In this document: in pieces, positions 1 to 8,677 of the stretch
How positions within the stretch are numbered: the first letter of the stretch is position 1
Layout: the number at the start of each line of letters is the position of its first letter
Assembly (NCBI GenBank): GCA_012840135.1
Contig: DUMA01000005.1
Span: forward strand, 79,518 to 143,517
Direction of reading: 5' to 3'
Source: Thermoanaerobacterales bacterium
GTDB taxonomy: Bacteria; Bacillota; Thermosediminibacteria; Thermosediminibacterales; Tepidanaerobacteraceae
DNA length: 64,000 nucleotides
Translations under genes and position numbers: made by a program
Notes under the pieces: model-generated
Told to the model about the DNA's origin: nothing
Seen by the model: only the letters and a program-made list of their open reading frames with translations
Databases searched by the model: none

Positions 1-1020
1 GAAGCTTTTGGCATGGAACCCGGCAGTATTGTCACCGGGCAGATGGTGGCAGCCCTTCGTAAACTGGGATTTGACAGGGTGTTCGATACGGACTTTACCG
101 CAGACCTCACCATCATGGAAGAGGGCAGCGAGTTCATAGAGCGCCTTGAAGCCGGAGGGAAATTGCCCCTCATCACTTCCTGCAGCCCGGGATGGATAAA
201 ATTCTGCGAGCATTTTTATCCGGAATTCCTCGACAATCTTTCCACCTGCAAATCTCCCCAGCAGATGATGGGCGCTCTGATAAAGACCTACTATGCCGCA
301 AAAGCAGGGCTTAATCCTGAAAATATAGTTGTGGTGTCGGTGATGCCGTGCACAGCCAAAAAATTCGAGGCTCAGAGAGGGGAAATGGTATCCAGCGGAT
401 ACATCGATGTGGATATAGCTATAACTACCAGGGAACTTTCCAGAATGATAAAGGAAATGGGAATAGATATTTCCAAACTGGAGCCCGAGGAATACGATCT
501 GCCGCTGGGCATATCCACCGGTGCCGGCGTCATATTCGGAGCCACCGGCGGGGTTATGGAAGCGGCCATCAGAACAGCATATGAACTGGTGAGCGGTAAG
601 GAGTTGGAAGACATTAATTTTACTCCGGTAAGAGGCCTTAACGGGATAAAAGAAGCGGAGCTAGCCATCAACGGCACCATTTTAAAAGCCGCCGTAGCAC
701 ATGGCCTGGCCAATGCGCGAAAGCTTCTCGAAGCCGTGAAAGCCGGACAAAAAACATACCATTTTATAGAAGTTATGGCATGTCCGGGCGGCTGTTTGGG
801 AGGAGGAGGCCAGATTATTCCCACGGATAATGACGTAAGACAAAAGCGCATGCAGGCCATATATGAGGCCGATAAATCCATGAGGCTAAGGAAATCCCAT
901 GAAAATCCGGCAGTACAGCAGCTTTACAGGGATTTTCTGATAAAGCCCTTGAGCCACAGGGCTCATGAACTTCTCCATACCGATTACACCCCAAGACCCA
1001 GGGTTTTGGCCCGGGAATAA
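1..1020 (+). CDS. hydA: [FeFe]-hydrogenase catalytic subunit, 3' part
   Basis: This is the H-cluster domain of an iron-only hydrogenase, which reduces protons or oxidises H2 and is often part of a bifurcating cytosolic complex in Clostridia. The reading frame is open to the window edge, so the N-terminal ferredoxin part lies outside; about 339 residues are seen. The three H-cluster signatures are present in order: TSCSPGW, MPCTAKKFE and MACPGGCLGGGG, followed by a C-terminal region rich in Tyr and Arg that resembles the small-subunit-like tail. HydE, one of its three maturases, is encoded at 24181-25245. A strong terminator overlaps the stop codon. Whether it is monomeric or an Hnd/Hyd-type subunit cannot be decided without the upstream genes. 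Confidence 0.95.
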   Translation, partial: EAFGMEPGSIVTGQMVAALRKLGFDRVFDTDFTADLTIMEEGSEFIERLEAGGKLPLITSCSPGWIKFCEHFYPEFLDNLSTCKSPQQMMGALIKTYYAAKAGLNPENIVVVSVMPCTAKKFEAQRGEMVSSGYIDVDIAITTRELSRMIKEMGIDISKLEPEEYDLPLGISTGAGVIFGATGGVMEAAIRTAYELVSGKELEDINFTPVRGLNGIKEAELAINGTILKAAVAHGLANARKLLEAVKAGQKTYHFIEVMACPGGCLGGGGQIIPTDNDVRQKRMQAIYEADKSMRLRKSHENPAVQQLYRDFLIKPLSHRAHELLHTDYTPRPRVLARE

Positions 1021-1036
1021 TCCCCGGGCTTTTTTG
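1009..1036 (+). terminator. Intrinsic terminator of hydA
   Basis: A perfect 7-bp stem, GCCCGGG (1009-1015) with CCCGGGC (1023-1029), is followed by a run of T residues. The stem overlaps the hydA stop codon at 1018-1020, so it separates hydA from the rnf operon. Confidence 0.9.
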
Positions 1037-1333
1037 TATTAATTTGAAAAATATTACAATCAAATTCTAACATATAATTATAGAACACGGGCTTTTTTTA
1101 TTGTATAATGAATATGTGAAATTAGCTTTATAATCATCCTGCTATATTTATTGACAACTTTAAAAATTTTTTTGGTATCTGAATTAAATAAATTGTATGC
1201 AATAACCGTTGTAATAATGTATACTATATACTTGTGAAAAGAAATATTAGCTTAAAAAGGATTATTTTAAAAGGTTTTTAAAAAAAAATGTCGAACTATT
1301 ATTAGGTTTTACTTTAAAAGGAGAGGTGAAACG
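1037..1333 (+). promoter_or_regulatory. AT-rich rnf operon upstream region
   Basis: This gene-free stretch lies between the hydA terminator and rnfC. A consensus -35 hexamer TTGACA is at 1151-1156, but its -10 partner is weak. A second candidate -10 (TATACT) is near 1220. A strong ribosome-binding site (GGAGAGGTG) precedes the rnfC ATG at 1334. No conserved riboswitch fold was recognised. Confidence 0.35.
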
Positions 1334-2650
1334 ATGCTCAAAACCTTCAGAGGAGGTATACATCCTCCTTACAATAAAGACCTTACAAAGCATAAACCTG
1401 TCGAGACGGCAAAATTGCCCGACAGGGTAATAATCCCCATGAGTCAGCATGTAGGGGCTCCATGCGAACCCATAGTAAAAGTTGGGGACCTGGTAAAAAA
1501 AGGCCAGAAGATTGGTGAAGCCAGGGCATTTGTATCAGCACCAATTCATGCCAGCATATCAGGCAAGGTGACGGCTGTGGAGCCAAGGCCTCATCCCGGT
1601 GGAGGCATGGTAATGTCGGTGGTGATAGAGTCCGATGGCAAGGACGAGCTGTTTGAAGGTATAAATGCTCCGAAACCCCTGGCAGAGCTCTCGCCTGACG
1701 AGATTAAAAACCTTATTCGGGAATCAGGCATAGTAGGTATGGGAGGTGCAGGTTTTCCCACTCAGGTAAAGTTGTCACCACCGCCCGGGAAGACCATTGA
1801 TACCATCATAGTAAACGGTGCCGAGTGCGAACCGTATCTCACGGCGGACCACAGGTTGATGGTTGAAAGACCCGATGATGTAGTATTAGGTCTTGAGGCA
1901 ATAATGAAGGCCACAGGAGTGAAAAATGGATATATTGCCATCGAAGAGAACAAGCCCGATGCCATTGAGGCCATCAGAAAGGCCATACAAGCAAAAGATG
2001 GCATCGAACTGGTAGAACTGGCTACCAAGTACCCTCAGGGCGGAGAAAAACAGCTCATAAATGCTGTCACCGGTCGGGAAGTGCCTTCGGGTGGTCTTCC
2101 TATGGATGTGCATGTTATAGTTGACAATGCCGGCACATGTGCTGCCATTGCAAATGCCATCAAAACCGGCATGCCTCTGGTGGAAAGGATAGCTACCGTA
2201 ACAGGCACAGCAGTAAATGAACCCAAGAACCTTTTAATAAGAATAGGAACACCCTTTTCCGAAATTATTGAACAGTGTGGAGGATTTAAGGGAGAAGCGG
2301 GCAAGGTTATTATGGGGGGCCCCATGATGGGTCTTGCCCAGTCGGTGCTGGATGTACCTGCCATAAAAGGGACTTCAGGTATACTTGTACTGGCTAAAAA
2401 TGATGTTGTTTTATCAGAGCAATCGCCTTGCATACGTTGCGCCCGCTGCGTGGATGCGTGCCCCATACATCTGTTGCCAACCACACTGGGTAAATTTGCT
2501 GAAAGAGGTATGTGGACCGAAGCCGAAGAGTATCACGCCCTCGATTGTATAGAGTGCGGATGCTGCGCTTACGTATGTCCTGCCCATATACCTTTGACTC
2601 AGCTCATAAGACTTGCCAAAAATCATATTATGGCTGCGAAAAAGAAATAG
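1334..2650 (+). CDS. rnfC: Rnf ion-translocating complex, subunit C
   Basis: RnfC is the cytoplasmic NADH-binding subunit of the Rnf complex, which couples ferredoxin oxidation to NAD+ reduction and exports Na+ or H+. The 438-residue length is that of clostridial RnfC. The N-terminal barrel-sandwich region (GGIHPP near residue 8) is followed by a flavin/nucleotide-binding Gly-rich stretch (GMGGAGFPT, about residue 135). Two ferredoxin-type clusters follow near the C-terminus, CIRCARCVDACP (about 365) and CIECGCCAYVCP (about 405). It is the first gene of an rnfCDGEAB operon. The long C-terminal extension of gammaproteobacterial RnfC is absent, as expected in Firmicutes. Confidence 0.96.
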   Translation: MLKTFRGGIHPPYNKDLTKHKPVETAKLPDRVIIPMSQHVGAPCEPIVKVGDLVKKGQKIGEARAFVSAPIHASISGKVTAVEPRPHPGGGMVMSVVIESDGKDELFEGINAPKPLAELSPDEIKNLIRESGIVGMGGAGFPTQVKLSPPPGKTIDTIIVNGAECEPYLTADHRLMVERPDDVVLGLEAIMKATGVKNGYIAIEENKPDAIEAIRKAIQAKDGIELVELATKYPQGGEKQLINAVTGREVPSGGLPMDVHVIVDNAGTCAAIANAIKTGMPLVERIATVTGTAVNEPKNLLIRIGTPFSEIIEQCGGFKGEAGKVIMGGPMMGLAQSVLDVPAIKGTSGILVLAKNDVVLSEQSPCIRCARCVDACPIHLLPTTLGKFAERGMWTEAEEYHALDCIECGCCAYVCPAHIPLTQLIRLAKNHIMAAKKK

Positions 2651-2729
2651 AAATAGATTTAAACGGAATATATATGACATAAGATTTAAATAAAATATTT
2701 ATTTATGAAGAGGCAGGAGGGATAATTGG

Positions 2730-3653
2730 ATGGGAGAATATAAGTTTATTACCACTTCATCTCCCCATATTCATTCGGGAGAAAGTGTTCAGAGAATTAT
2801 GTTCAACGTGGCAGGTGCTTTAATGTTGCCAGCAGCTGCCGGGATATATTTTTTCGGGTTGAGAGCTTTGGTTCTCATTATTATTACTACTCTCGCAGCC
2901 GTTCTGACCGAGGCGATTTTTCAAAAACTCAGGGGCAAGCCCATCACCGTTTGGGATGGCAGTGCCGTGGTAACTGGGATTCTTCTGGCATTGAACCTGC
3001 CGCCGGGACTTCCACTCTGGATGGCGGTGGTGGGCGCTGCAATAGCTATATCCCTGGGAAAACAAGTATACGGCGGTATTGGAATGAACCCCTTCAATCC
3101 GGCTCTCATTGGCAGGGTGTTTTTGATGATTACCTTCCCGGTACAGATGACTACATGGATAAATCCGGTGGATGGCACCACTGGCGCCACGCCTTTGCAA
3201 ATCATGAAAATGCAGGGGGTTTCTACTGATTATATAAAACTTTTCCTGGGAAATATAGGCGGTTCTTTAGGGGAAACTTCTGCTTTCATGATTATATTAG
3301 GAGGATTATACCTTTTGTATAAAGGCTATATTGAATGGAGAATTCCCGGATTTTATCTGGGGACAGTGGCAATCTTATCGGTAGTATTAGGTCGGGATCC
3401 GATCTTTGAACTTCTTTCAGGTGGCCTGATGCTGGGAGCCTTTTTCATGGCCACTGATATGGTAACCTCGCCTATAAGCAGGCTTGGCAAGATTATTTTT
3501 GGTATCGGAGCCGGAATCTTTACTGTAATTATAAGGTTTTACGGAGGGTACCCCGAAGGCGTGTCTTTTTCTATCCTTTTAATGAATGCCTTTACTCCGG
3601 TAATTAATAGATACACCGTGCCAAGGATTTACGGGGAGGTGAAGGTCAGATGA
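2730..3653 (+). CDS. rnfD: Rnf complex, subunit D
   Basis: RnfD is a membrane subunit of the Rnf complex that carries covalently bound FMN and belongs to the RnfD/NqrB family. The 307-residue protein has about nine hydrophobic segments. The Thr within GTTGATPLQ (about residue 150) fits the flavinylation site of the family. Its gene begins 79 bp after rnfC with the ribosome-binding site AGGAGGG and overlaps rnfG by 4 bp (ATGA), indicating translational coupling. Confidence 0.95.
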   Translation: MGEYKFITTSSPHIHSGESVQRIMFNVAGALMLPAAAGIYFFGLRALVLIIITTLAAVLTEAIFQKLRGKPITVWDGSAVVTGILLALNLPPGLPLWMAVVGAAIAISLGKQVYGGIGMNPFNPALIGRVFLMITFPVQMTTWINPVDGTTGATPLQIMKMQGVSTDYIKLFLGNIGGSLGETSAFMIILGGLYLLYKGYIEWRIPGFYLGTVAILSVVLGRDPIFELLSGGLMLGAFFMATDMVTSPISRLGKIIFGIGAGIFTVIIRFYGGYPEGVSFSILLMNAFTPVINRYTVPRIYGEVKVR

Positions 3654-4192
3654 ACCAGTATACGAGGATGATAGTGGTCCTTGTGGCAATTTCCCTTGCA
3701 GCCGGGGCATTACTGGCATTTTCTTATGAAGTGACAAACCCAAAGATTCAGGAGCAAGCCCAACAGGCCCTCGAGCAGGCGGTTATGAAAGTTATTCCTG
3801 GGGCGGAAAAAATGACAACGGTTGAAAAGGAAGGGATGACGCTCTATATAGGAACGGACAACCAGGGAAATAAAAAAGGCATCGCTTTTAAAACTACCGG
3901 CTCAGGTTTTAGTGGTCCTATAGAGATAATGGTTGGATATAATCCGAAAGAAGGCAAACTTACGGGTATTGAAATACTTTCAATGTCTGAAACTCCGGGC
4001 CTTGGTGCCAGGATAAAAGAACCGGCATTTACGGATCAGTTCAAGGGCAAATCCGTAAAGGATGATTTTATTCCTAAAAAGGATGTTAAGGTTATTACGG
4101 GTGCCACCATTTCTCCTGCGGCTGTTTCAAAAGCCATAAAAAGTTCCCTGGCTACAGTCACAAAAATTTATCCCGTGGGAGGCGATTTTTAA
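3650..4192 (+). CDS. rnfG: Rnf complex, subunit G
   Basis: RnfG is an extracytoplasmic flavoprotein of the Rnf complex, anchored by one N-terminal helix (about residues 7-26), that passes electrons between membrane subunits. The 180-residue protein ends with the flavinylation motif TGATISPAAV (about residue 150), whose Thr carries FMN in the FMN-binding domain family. The SETPGLGARI stretch is also family-typical. The start codon overlaps the rnfD stop and its stop overlaps the rnfE start, so D-G-E are tightly coupled. Confidence 0.95.
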   Translation: MNQYTRMIVVLVAISLAAGALLAFSYEVTNPKIQEQAQQALEQAVMKVIPGAEKMTTVEKEGMTLYIGTDNQGNKKGIAFKTTGSGFSGPIEIMVGYNPKEGKLTGIEILSMSETPGLGARIKEPAFTDQFKGKSVKDDFIPKKDVKVITGATISPAAVSKAIKSSLATVTKIYPVGGDF

Positions 4193-4797
4193 TGGTTAAA
4201 GATTTTGTCAACGGTCTTTGGGGAGAGAATCCAATATTTAGAGCGGTTATAGGCATATGCTCGGCCCTTGCGGTAACGACGGCCGGCCAGAATGGTATCG
4301 CCATGGGTCTGGCGTTGACATTTGTGCTTACATGTTCAAGTATACTGGTTTCGATTTTGAAAAATATCATTCCATCAAAAGTTAGAATACCGTGTTATAT
4401 TATCGTTATTGCTACCTTTACTACTATAGTTGACCTCTTTATGAAAGCTTATTTCCCGGCCTTATACCAGGTGATGGGGATCTTTATTCCCCTGATCGTG
4501 GTAAATTGCATAGTTTTGTGGAGAGCTGAGGGCTTTGCATCGAAAATGAGTTTAATCAGGTCTATCGCCGATGCTCTGGGGATGGGTCTTGGATATGCGT
4601 GGGCCATTACGCTCATTAGTATAGTGAGGGAAATTCTTGGTTCCGGAACCCTGTTTGGAATACACATAATGGGAGCGAATTTCACTCACTGGGTGATTAT
4701 GCTGCTTCCTCCGGGGGCATTTTTGGTGATGGGCATACTGGTAGGAATAATGAATATGATCACAAGAAAGCCCGTAAAAAATACTCACTGCCACTAA
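4192..4797 (+). CDS. rnfE: Rnf complex, subunit E
   Basis: RnfE is a polytopic membrane subunit of the Rnf complex, homologous to NqrD and to RnfA. The 201-residue protein has six predicted hydrophobic segments. One contains the VTTAGQNGIAMGLALTFVLT-type segment near residue 27, and the IPLIVVNCIV segment near residue 100 carries the conserved Cys that ligates the intramembrane [2Fe-2S] cluster with its partner RnfA. It lies within the operon, with only 15 bp to rnfA. Confidence 0.95.
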   Translation: MVKDFVNGLWGENPIFRAVIGICSALAVTTAGQNGIAMGLALTFVLTCSSILVSILKNIIPSKVRIPCYIIVIATFTTIVDLFMKAYFPALYQVMGIFIPLIVVNCIVLWRAEGFASKMSLIRSIADALGMGLGYAWAITLISIVREILGSGTLFGIHIMGANFTHWVIMLLPPGAFLVMGILVGIMNMITRKPVKNTHCH

Positions 4798-4812
4798 AGG
4801 AGGTGGTACATT

Positions 4813-5400
4813 ATGCTGAAGGAATTGTTTTTCATAATTGTAAGCTCGGTTTTGGTTAACAACTTTGTTTTTTCTAGATTTTTGGGCAATTGCCCCTTTC
4901 TAGGGGTCTCCAGTAAAACGGAAACTGCTGTAGGCATGGGCATGGCTACTACTTTCGTTTTGACTATGACGGCAGTTGCCGCTTACTTTATCCAGCATTA
5001 TATTCTGATGCCCTTTGGCCTGGCTCCCTTTTTACAGATAGTTTCTTTTATCCTCGTAATTGCTTCACTGGTGCAGCTGGTGGAGATGGTGGTATTAAAG
5101 ATAAGTCCTGCGCTATACAATGCTTTTGGTATATATCTGCCTTTAATTACTACTAACTGTATAGTGCTGGCGGTGGCGCTTTTAATTCCATTAAAAAATT
5201 ACAATCTTATTGAAAGTACTATATTCGGTTTAGGTGCAGGCTTAGGCTTTACTCTGGCTTTAATATTAATGTCCGGGATCCGGGAAGACATGGAATTTGG
5301 TGACGTGCCCGATGCTTTAAAAGGACCGGCTATAGTGTTTATTACCGCTGGCTTGCTTGCCATGATATTTTTGGGTTTTGCAGGCCTCGTGCCGCTATGA
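4813..5400 (+). CDS. rnfA: Rnf complex, subunit A
   Basis: RnfA is the membrane partner of RnfE and is related to NqrE. The 195-residue protein has six hydrophobic segments. Conserved Cys residues occur in FLGNCPFLGV (about residue 26) and LITTNCIVLA (about 113), matching the residues that hold the intramembrane iron-sulfur cluster. It is preceded by a strong AGGAGG site that overlaps the end of rnfE. Confidence 0.95.
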   Translation: MLKELFFIIVSSVLVNNFVFSRFLGNCPFLGVSSKTETAVGMGMATTFVLTMTAVAAYFIQHYILMPFGLAPFLQIVSFILVIASLVQLVEMVVLKISPALYNAFGIYLPLITTNCIVLAVALLIPLKNYNLIESTIFGLGAGLGFTLALILMSGIREDMEFGDVPDALKGPAIVFITAGLLAMIFLGFAGLVPL

Positions 5401-5491
5401 TATAATACCAGAGGAATATAGAGTTAATTGAAGAGTTAAATATAACCTGAATTTAAGAAGGTACTGTGGTGAAATATCGGAGGTGAAAGTA

Positions 5492-6526
5492 ATGCCAAAT
5501 TTGATATTAATTTCAACATTGAGCATGGCGGGTTTAGGCTTTATATTAGGGGGAGGCCTTGTAATTGCATCTAAAAAATTTGCTGTAGAAAATGACCCCA
5601 GAATTGATGAAGTTCTCGGAGCGTTGCCCGGTGCTAACTGTGGCGCCTGCGGTTTTCCCGGTTGTTCAGGCCTTGCAAAAGCCATTGTGGAGGGCAAAGC
5701 CCCTGCCAATGGATGTGTAGTGGGTGGACAAAATGTGGCAAAGAAGGTTGCCAGTATCATGGGCATGTCGGATGCGGGAGCTTCTGCTGATAGAAAAATA
5801 GCCCGGGTGTTGTGCCAGGGAGGAAAGGCCGAGGCCAGGCTCAAGGCTGATTACCATGGGGTAAAATCCTGCAGGGCAGCATCGATGGTGAACGGGGGGC
5901 CCAAAGGATGTCCTTATGCATGTATCGGCTTTGGAGATTGCGCCGGGGTTTGTCCCTTTGATGCCATCACCATGAGCGAGAATGGACTTCCGGTCATCGA
6001 TGAGGAAAAATGCACCGGTTGCGGTTTATGTGTGAAAGAATGTCCCAAGTCTGTAATAGCCTTAACACCTGAAAAAAATGAAGTTCACGTGCGCTGCAGA
6101 GCAACATTGAAGGGCAAGGATACCAGGGCGGTGTGCGATGTTGGCTGTATTGCCTGCAAAAAGTGCGAGAAAGAGTGCCCCTTTGACGCCATCCATGTCG
6201 TCAACAATGTAGCTGTTATAGATTATGAAAAGTGCCGCAACTGCATGAAGTGTGTTGAGGCATGCCCCACAAAGACCATAACGGCAGCTTTTACCGAACG
6301 TAAAAAAGCTGTCATAGATGATAAATGCATAGGCTGCACTATTTGTGCAAAAAATTGTCCGGCAAATGCCATAACAGGTGAAGTCAAGAAAAAACATGCA
6401 GTAAATCAGGAACTCTGCATCGGCTGTAGCATTTGTGAGGAGAAATGCCCCAAGGGTGCAATAACTATGGTCAGGAACGGACAGAAAGCGAATAATCACT
6501 GTGCATCCTGTAATGCAGCCAAATGA
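5492..6526 (+). CDS. rnfB: Rnf complex, subunit B
   Basis: RnfB is the ferredoxin-accepting iron-sulfur subunit. It has an N-terminal membrane anchor (about residues 5-25), a four-Cys domain (NCGACGFPGCSGLA, about 52), and then a long chain of ferredoxin-type clusters including CTGCGLCVKECP, CRNCMKCVEACP, CIGCTICAKNCP and CIGCSICEEKCP. It has more clusters than proteobacterial RnfB, as is usual in Clostridia. ATG 5492 is preferred because GGAGGTGA sits at 5479-5486, making the upstream GTG part of the ribosome-binding site. It is the last gene of the operon, with a terminator about 90 bp downstream. Confidence 0.94.
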   Translation: MPNLILISTLSMAGLGFILGGGLVIASKKFAVENDPRIDEVLGALPGANCGACGFPGCSGLAKAIVEGKAPANGCVVGGQNVAKKVASIMGMSDAGASADRKIARVLCQGGKAEARLKADYHGVKSCRAASMVNGGPKGCPYACIGFGDCAGVCPFDAITMSENGLPVIDEEKCTGCGLCVKECPKSVIALTPEKNEVHVRCRATLKGKDTRAVCDVGCIACKKCEKECPFDAIHVVNNVAVIDYEKCRNCMKCVEACPTKTITAAFTERKKAVIDDKCIGCTICAKNCPANAITGEVKKKHAVNQELCIGCSICEEKCPKGAITMVRNGQKANNHCASCNAAK

Positions 6527-6616
6527 GAGGCAGGAAGTACAAGGTTATAGGTGGCAAATAGAGGAAATTGGCAAAGCCAGTTTCAATATTGAAAAATTTA
6601 GTTTATCCTGACGTAA

Positions 6617-6652
6617 GAGGAGAATACTTGATAAAAAGTATCTCCTTTTTTT
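6617..6652 (+). terminator. Intrinsic terminator of the rnf operon
   Basis: An inverted repeat with a GGAG...ATACTT left arm and an AAGTAT-CTCC right arm is followed directly by seven T residues. It lies about 90 bp after the rnfB stop. Confidence 0.85.
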
Positions 6653-6851
6653 ATGCCCAAAAAGTGAGTCAGGTGACGGTTCTGTGACTCATCACTCCCA
6701 AAAACAAAATTTAAAGGCCGGTAAAACCGGCCAAAATATTGTTTAATGAGAAATTTTTATCTTGACAAATAATAGAATGAAGGATAATATAAATATTAAT
6801 ATAAGTAATCCAATCAATTAACTCGGAAATAAAATATAAGGGGGAATCATT
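6653..6851 (+). promoter_or_regulatory. Palindrome and promoter of the corrinoid methyltransferase cluster
   Basis: A perfect inverted repeat GGCCGGT/ACCGGCC with a three-base loop lies at about 6715-6731, with no T run, so it could be an operator. A strong promoter follows, TTGACA at 6762-6767 and GATAAT at 6783-6788. The GGGGGAA ribosome-binding site precedes the TTG start at 6852. No cobalamin riboswitch B12 box was seen. Confidence 0.6.
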
Positions 6852-7514
6852 TTGAAAGACATCGATATATTGAAGACCATTGCCGATAATGTAGTGGAGA
6901 TGGAAGAAGAACTTACGGCAAAAAATTCAAAAAAAGCATTGGAGATGAATATCAGTCCGCTCACCATCATCAATCAAGGGCTGGTAATCGGCATGAATGA
7001 GGCGGGCAGGCTCTTTGAGGAAAATGAATATTTTGTGCCGGAGCTGCTGCTATGCTCCGATGCCATGTACGCAGGACTTAAAGTGGTGACTCCCCATATT
7101 AAAAAAGAGGAAACTCATGTTTTGGGAAAGGTTGTCATAGGAGTTGTAGAAGGAGATACCCATGATATAGGGAAAAATCTGGTAAAAGTGCTTCTTCAGG
7201 CTTCAGGTTTTGAAATTATTGACCTGGGGAGGAATGTGCCTGCTCGAGACTTTGTAGATAAAGCAAAACAAGTCGATGCGGATCTCATCTGCCTTTCCAC
7301 ACTGATGACTACAACTATGGGAGAAATGAAAAAAGTAATTGAGCTGTTGAAAGAAGAAAGATTGCGGGATAGGGTCAGAGTGCTGGTAGGCGGGGGCCCC
7401 ATATCCGAAAGCTTTGCCCGGAACATAGGAGCGGACGGCTATGGTGAAAATGCGGCAGGAGCGGTCAGGGTTGCAAAGAGGGTTTTGAATATACCCGATG
7501 CACTGGCATCATGA
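6852..7514 (+). CDS. Corrinoid protein of a methyltransferase system
   Basis: This is a small corrinoid carrier of the MtaC/MtbC/MttC type, which shuttles a methyl group on cobalamin between a substrate-demethylating enzyme and a second methyltransferase. The 220-residue protein has an N-terminal helical cap (residues 1-90) and a Rossmann B12-binding domain. That domain holds the lower-ligand motif GDTHDIGKN (about residue 101), STLMTTT and VGGGP. The start is TTG with a GGGGGAA site. It heads a cluster with three UroD-fold proteins and a RACE activator. The natural methyl donor is not evident, because no MtaB, MttB or MtrH-type gene is in the window. Confidence 0.92.
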   Translation: MKDIDILKTIADNVVEMEEELTAKNSKKALEMNISPLTIINQGLVIGMNEAGRLFEENEYFVPELLLCSDAMYAGLKVVTPHIKKEETHVLGKVVIGVVEGDTHDIGKNLVKVLLQASGFEIIDLGRNVPARDFVDKAKQVDADLICLSTLMTTTMGEMKKVIELLKEERLRDRVRVLVGGGPISESFARNIGADGYGENAAGAVRVAKRVLNIPDALAS

Positions 7515-7605
7515 AGCGAAATTTTGCTTCCGAAGGAGTTTTACTCTAGTCAAAGCATAGCCGGAGTACATCCGAAAACTTGTAGTGAAAAAAGGAGAAA
7601 GGGTC

Positions 7606-8634
7606 ATGCGTGAAATAAATTTTAAGACACGATTACTTAATGCTATAAATAAAAAACCTGTAGACCGGGTCCCTGTCTTATGTCCCGGAGGCATGATGAA
7701 TATGGCGGTGGTGGATGTGATGAAAGCCACTTCCTGCTTCTGGCCTGAGGCTCATATCGACCCGGAACAAATGGCAAGATTATCCGTTGGGGTCCATTTG
7801 CTGGGAGGCATTGAAAACGCGGGGGTCCCATTTTGCATGACTGTGGAAGCGGAAGCCATGGGTGCAAAAGTCTATATGGGCACCCGGGAGACCGAACCCC
7901 GGGTTGTGGAATATCCTTTAAATGCTATCGATGAATGGAGAAAACTTCCTGAACTTAACGAAACCCATTATCGGGTGGAGGTGGTGCTTGAAGCTATAAA
8001 AATACTTAAAAAAACCTATCCGGAAATACCTGTCATAGGCAACCTTACCGGGCCCATCAGTCTTGCCACATCTTTGATGGAACCCATGGATTTTTATAAA
8101 GCCCTCCGGAAAAACCCCGGTGAGGCCATGGAATTTCTGGACTTTGTAGCCGAAAATATAGTAAAATTTGGAGTTGCTATGACAAAAGCCGGAGCAGATG
8201 TCATAAACCTCGCAGATCCCAGCGGCACCGGAGAGATACTGGGGCCAAAGGTCTTTGGTGAAGCTGCTGTTCCGGTGATAAATAAAATATCGGAATCCAT
8301 AGAAGATGCTACCGGTGTACCTGTTATGGTCCATATTTGCGGGAGACTGCTTCCGGTACTTGACCAGTTGAAAAATATCAAAAGCAGGGTGTTGAGCATC
8401 GATGCCATAACAAATCTCCGAAAGGTGAAGCAAGCCCTACCTGAGAAGGTGGTCATGGGTAATGTCAGCACCTTTCTGCTGGAAAAAGGGACCCCGGAAA
8501 GGGTCAGGAAAGCCGCAAAGGTGTCGATAAACCAGGGGGCAGGTATATTATCCCCCGCCTGCGGCATAGGGGCCAACACTCCAATTGAAAACATAAGAGC
8601 TATGGCCGATGCCGCAAAAATCGGAAGTGTGTAA
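7606..8634 (+). CDS. UroD-fold methyltransferase (MtaA/MtbA type), zinc motif intact
   Basis: This is a methylcobamide:CoM/tetrahydrofolate-type methyltransferase of the uroporphyrinogen decarboxylase superfamily. Such enzymes use a zinc site to activate the methyl-accepting thiol. The His-x-Cys of MVHICGRL (about residue 242) and the Cys in SPACGIGANTP (about 317) give the expected H-x-C...C zinc ligands. The protein is 342 residues from ATG 7606, chosen because GGAGAAAGGG sits directly upstream. It lies about 90 bp after the corrinoid gene, presumably in one transcript. In an acetogen the acceptor could be tetrahydrofolate rather than CoM; that is inference. Confidence 0.85.
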   Translation: MREINFKTRLLNAINKKPVDRVPVLCPGGMMNMAVVDVMKATSCFWPEAHIDPEQMARLSVGVHLLGGIENAGVPFCMTVEAEAMGAKVYMGTRETEPRVVEYPLNAIDEWRKLPELNETHYRVEVVLEAIKILKKTYPEIPVIGNLTGPISLATSLMEPMDFYKALRKNPGEAMEFLDFVAENIVKFGVAMTKAGADVINLADPSGTGEILGPKVFGEAAVPVINKISESIEDATGVPVMVHICGRLLPVLDQLKNIKSRVLSIDAITNLRKVKQALPEKVVMGNVSTFLLEKGTPERVRKAAKVSINQGAGILSPACGIGANTPIENIRAMADAAKIGSV

Positions 8635-8677
8635 AAGTAGATGGTTCGAATAATGCATGGCATGGAAGAGGGTACTT

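Noticed and set aside
372..881. 169-codon leftward ORF inside hydA
   Set aside because: A shadow of the hydrogenase frame, without ribosome-binding site or recognisable domain.
6653..6851. Cobalamin riboswitch before the corrinoid gene
   Set aside because: No B12-box-like sequence; the short leader after a normal promoter is too small.
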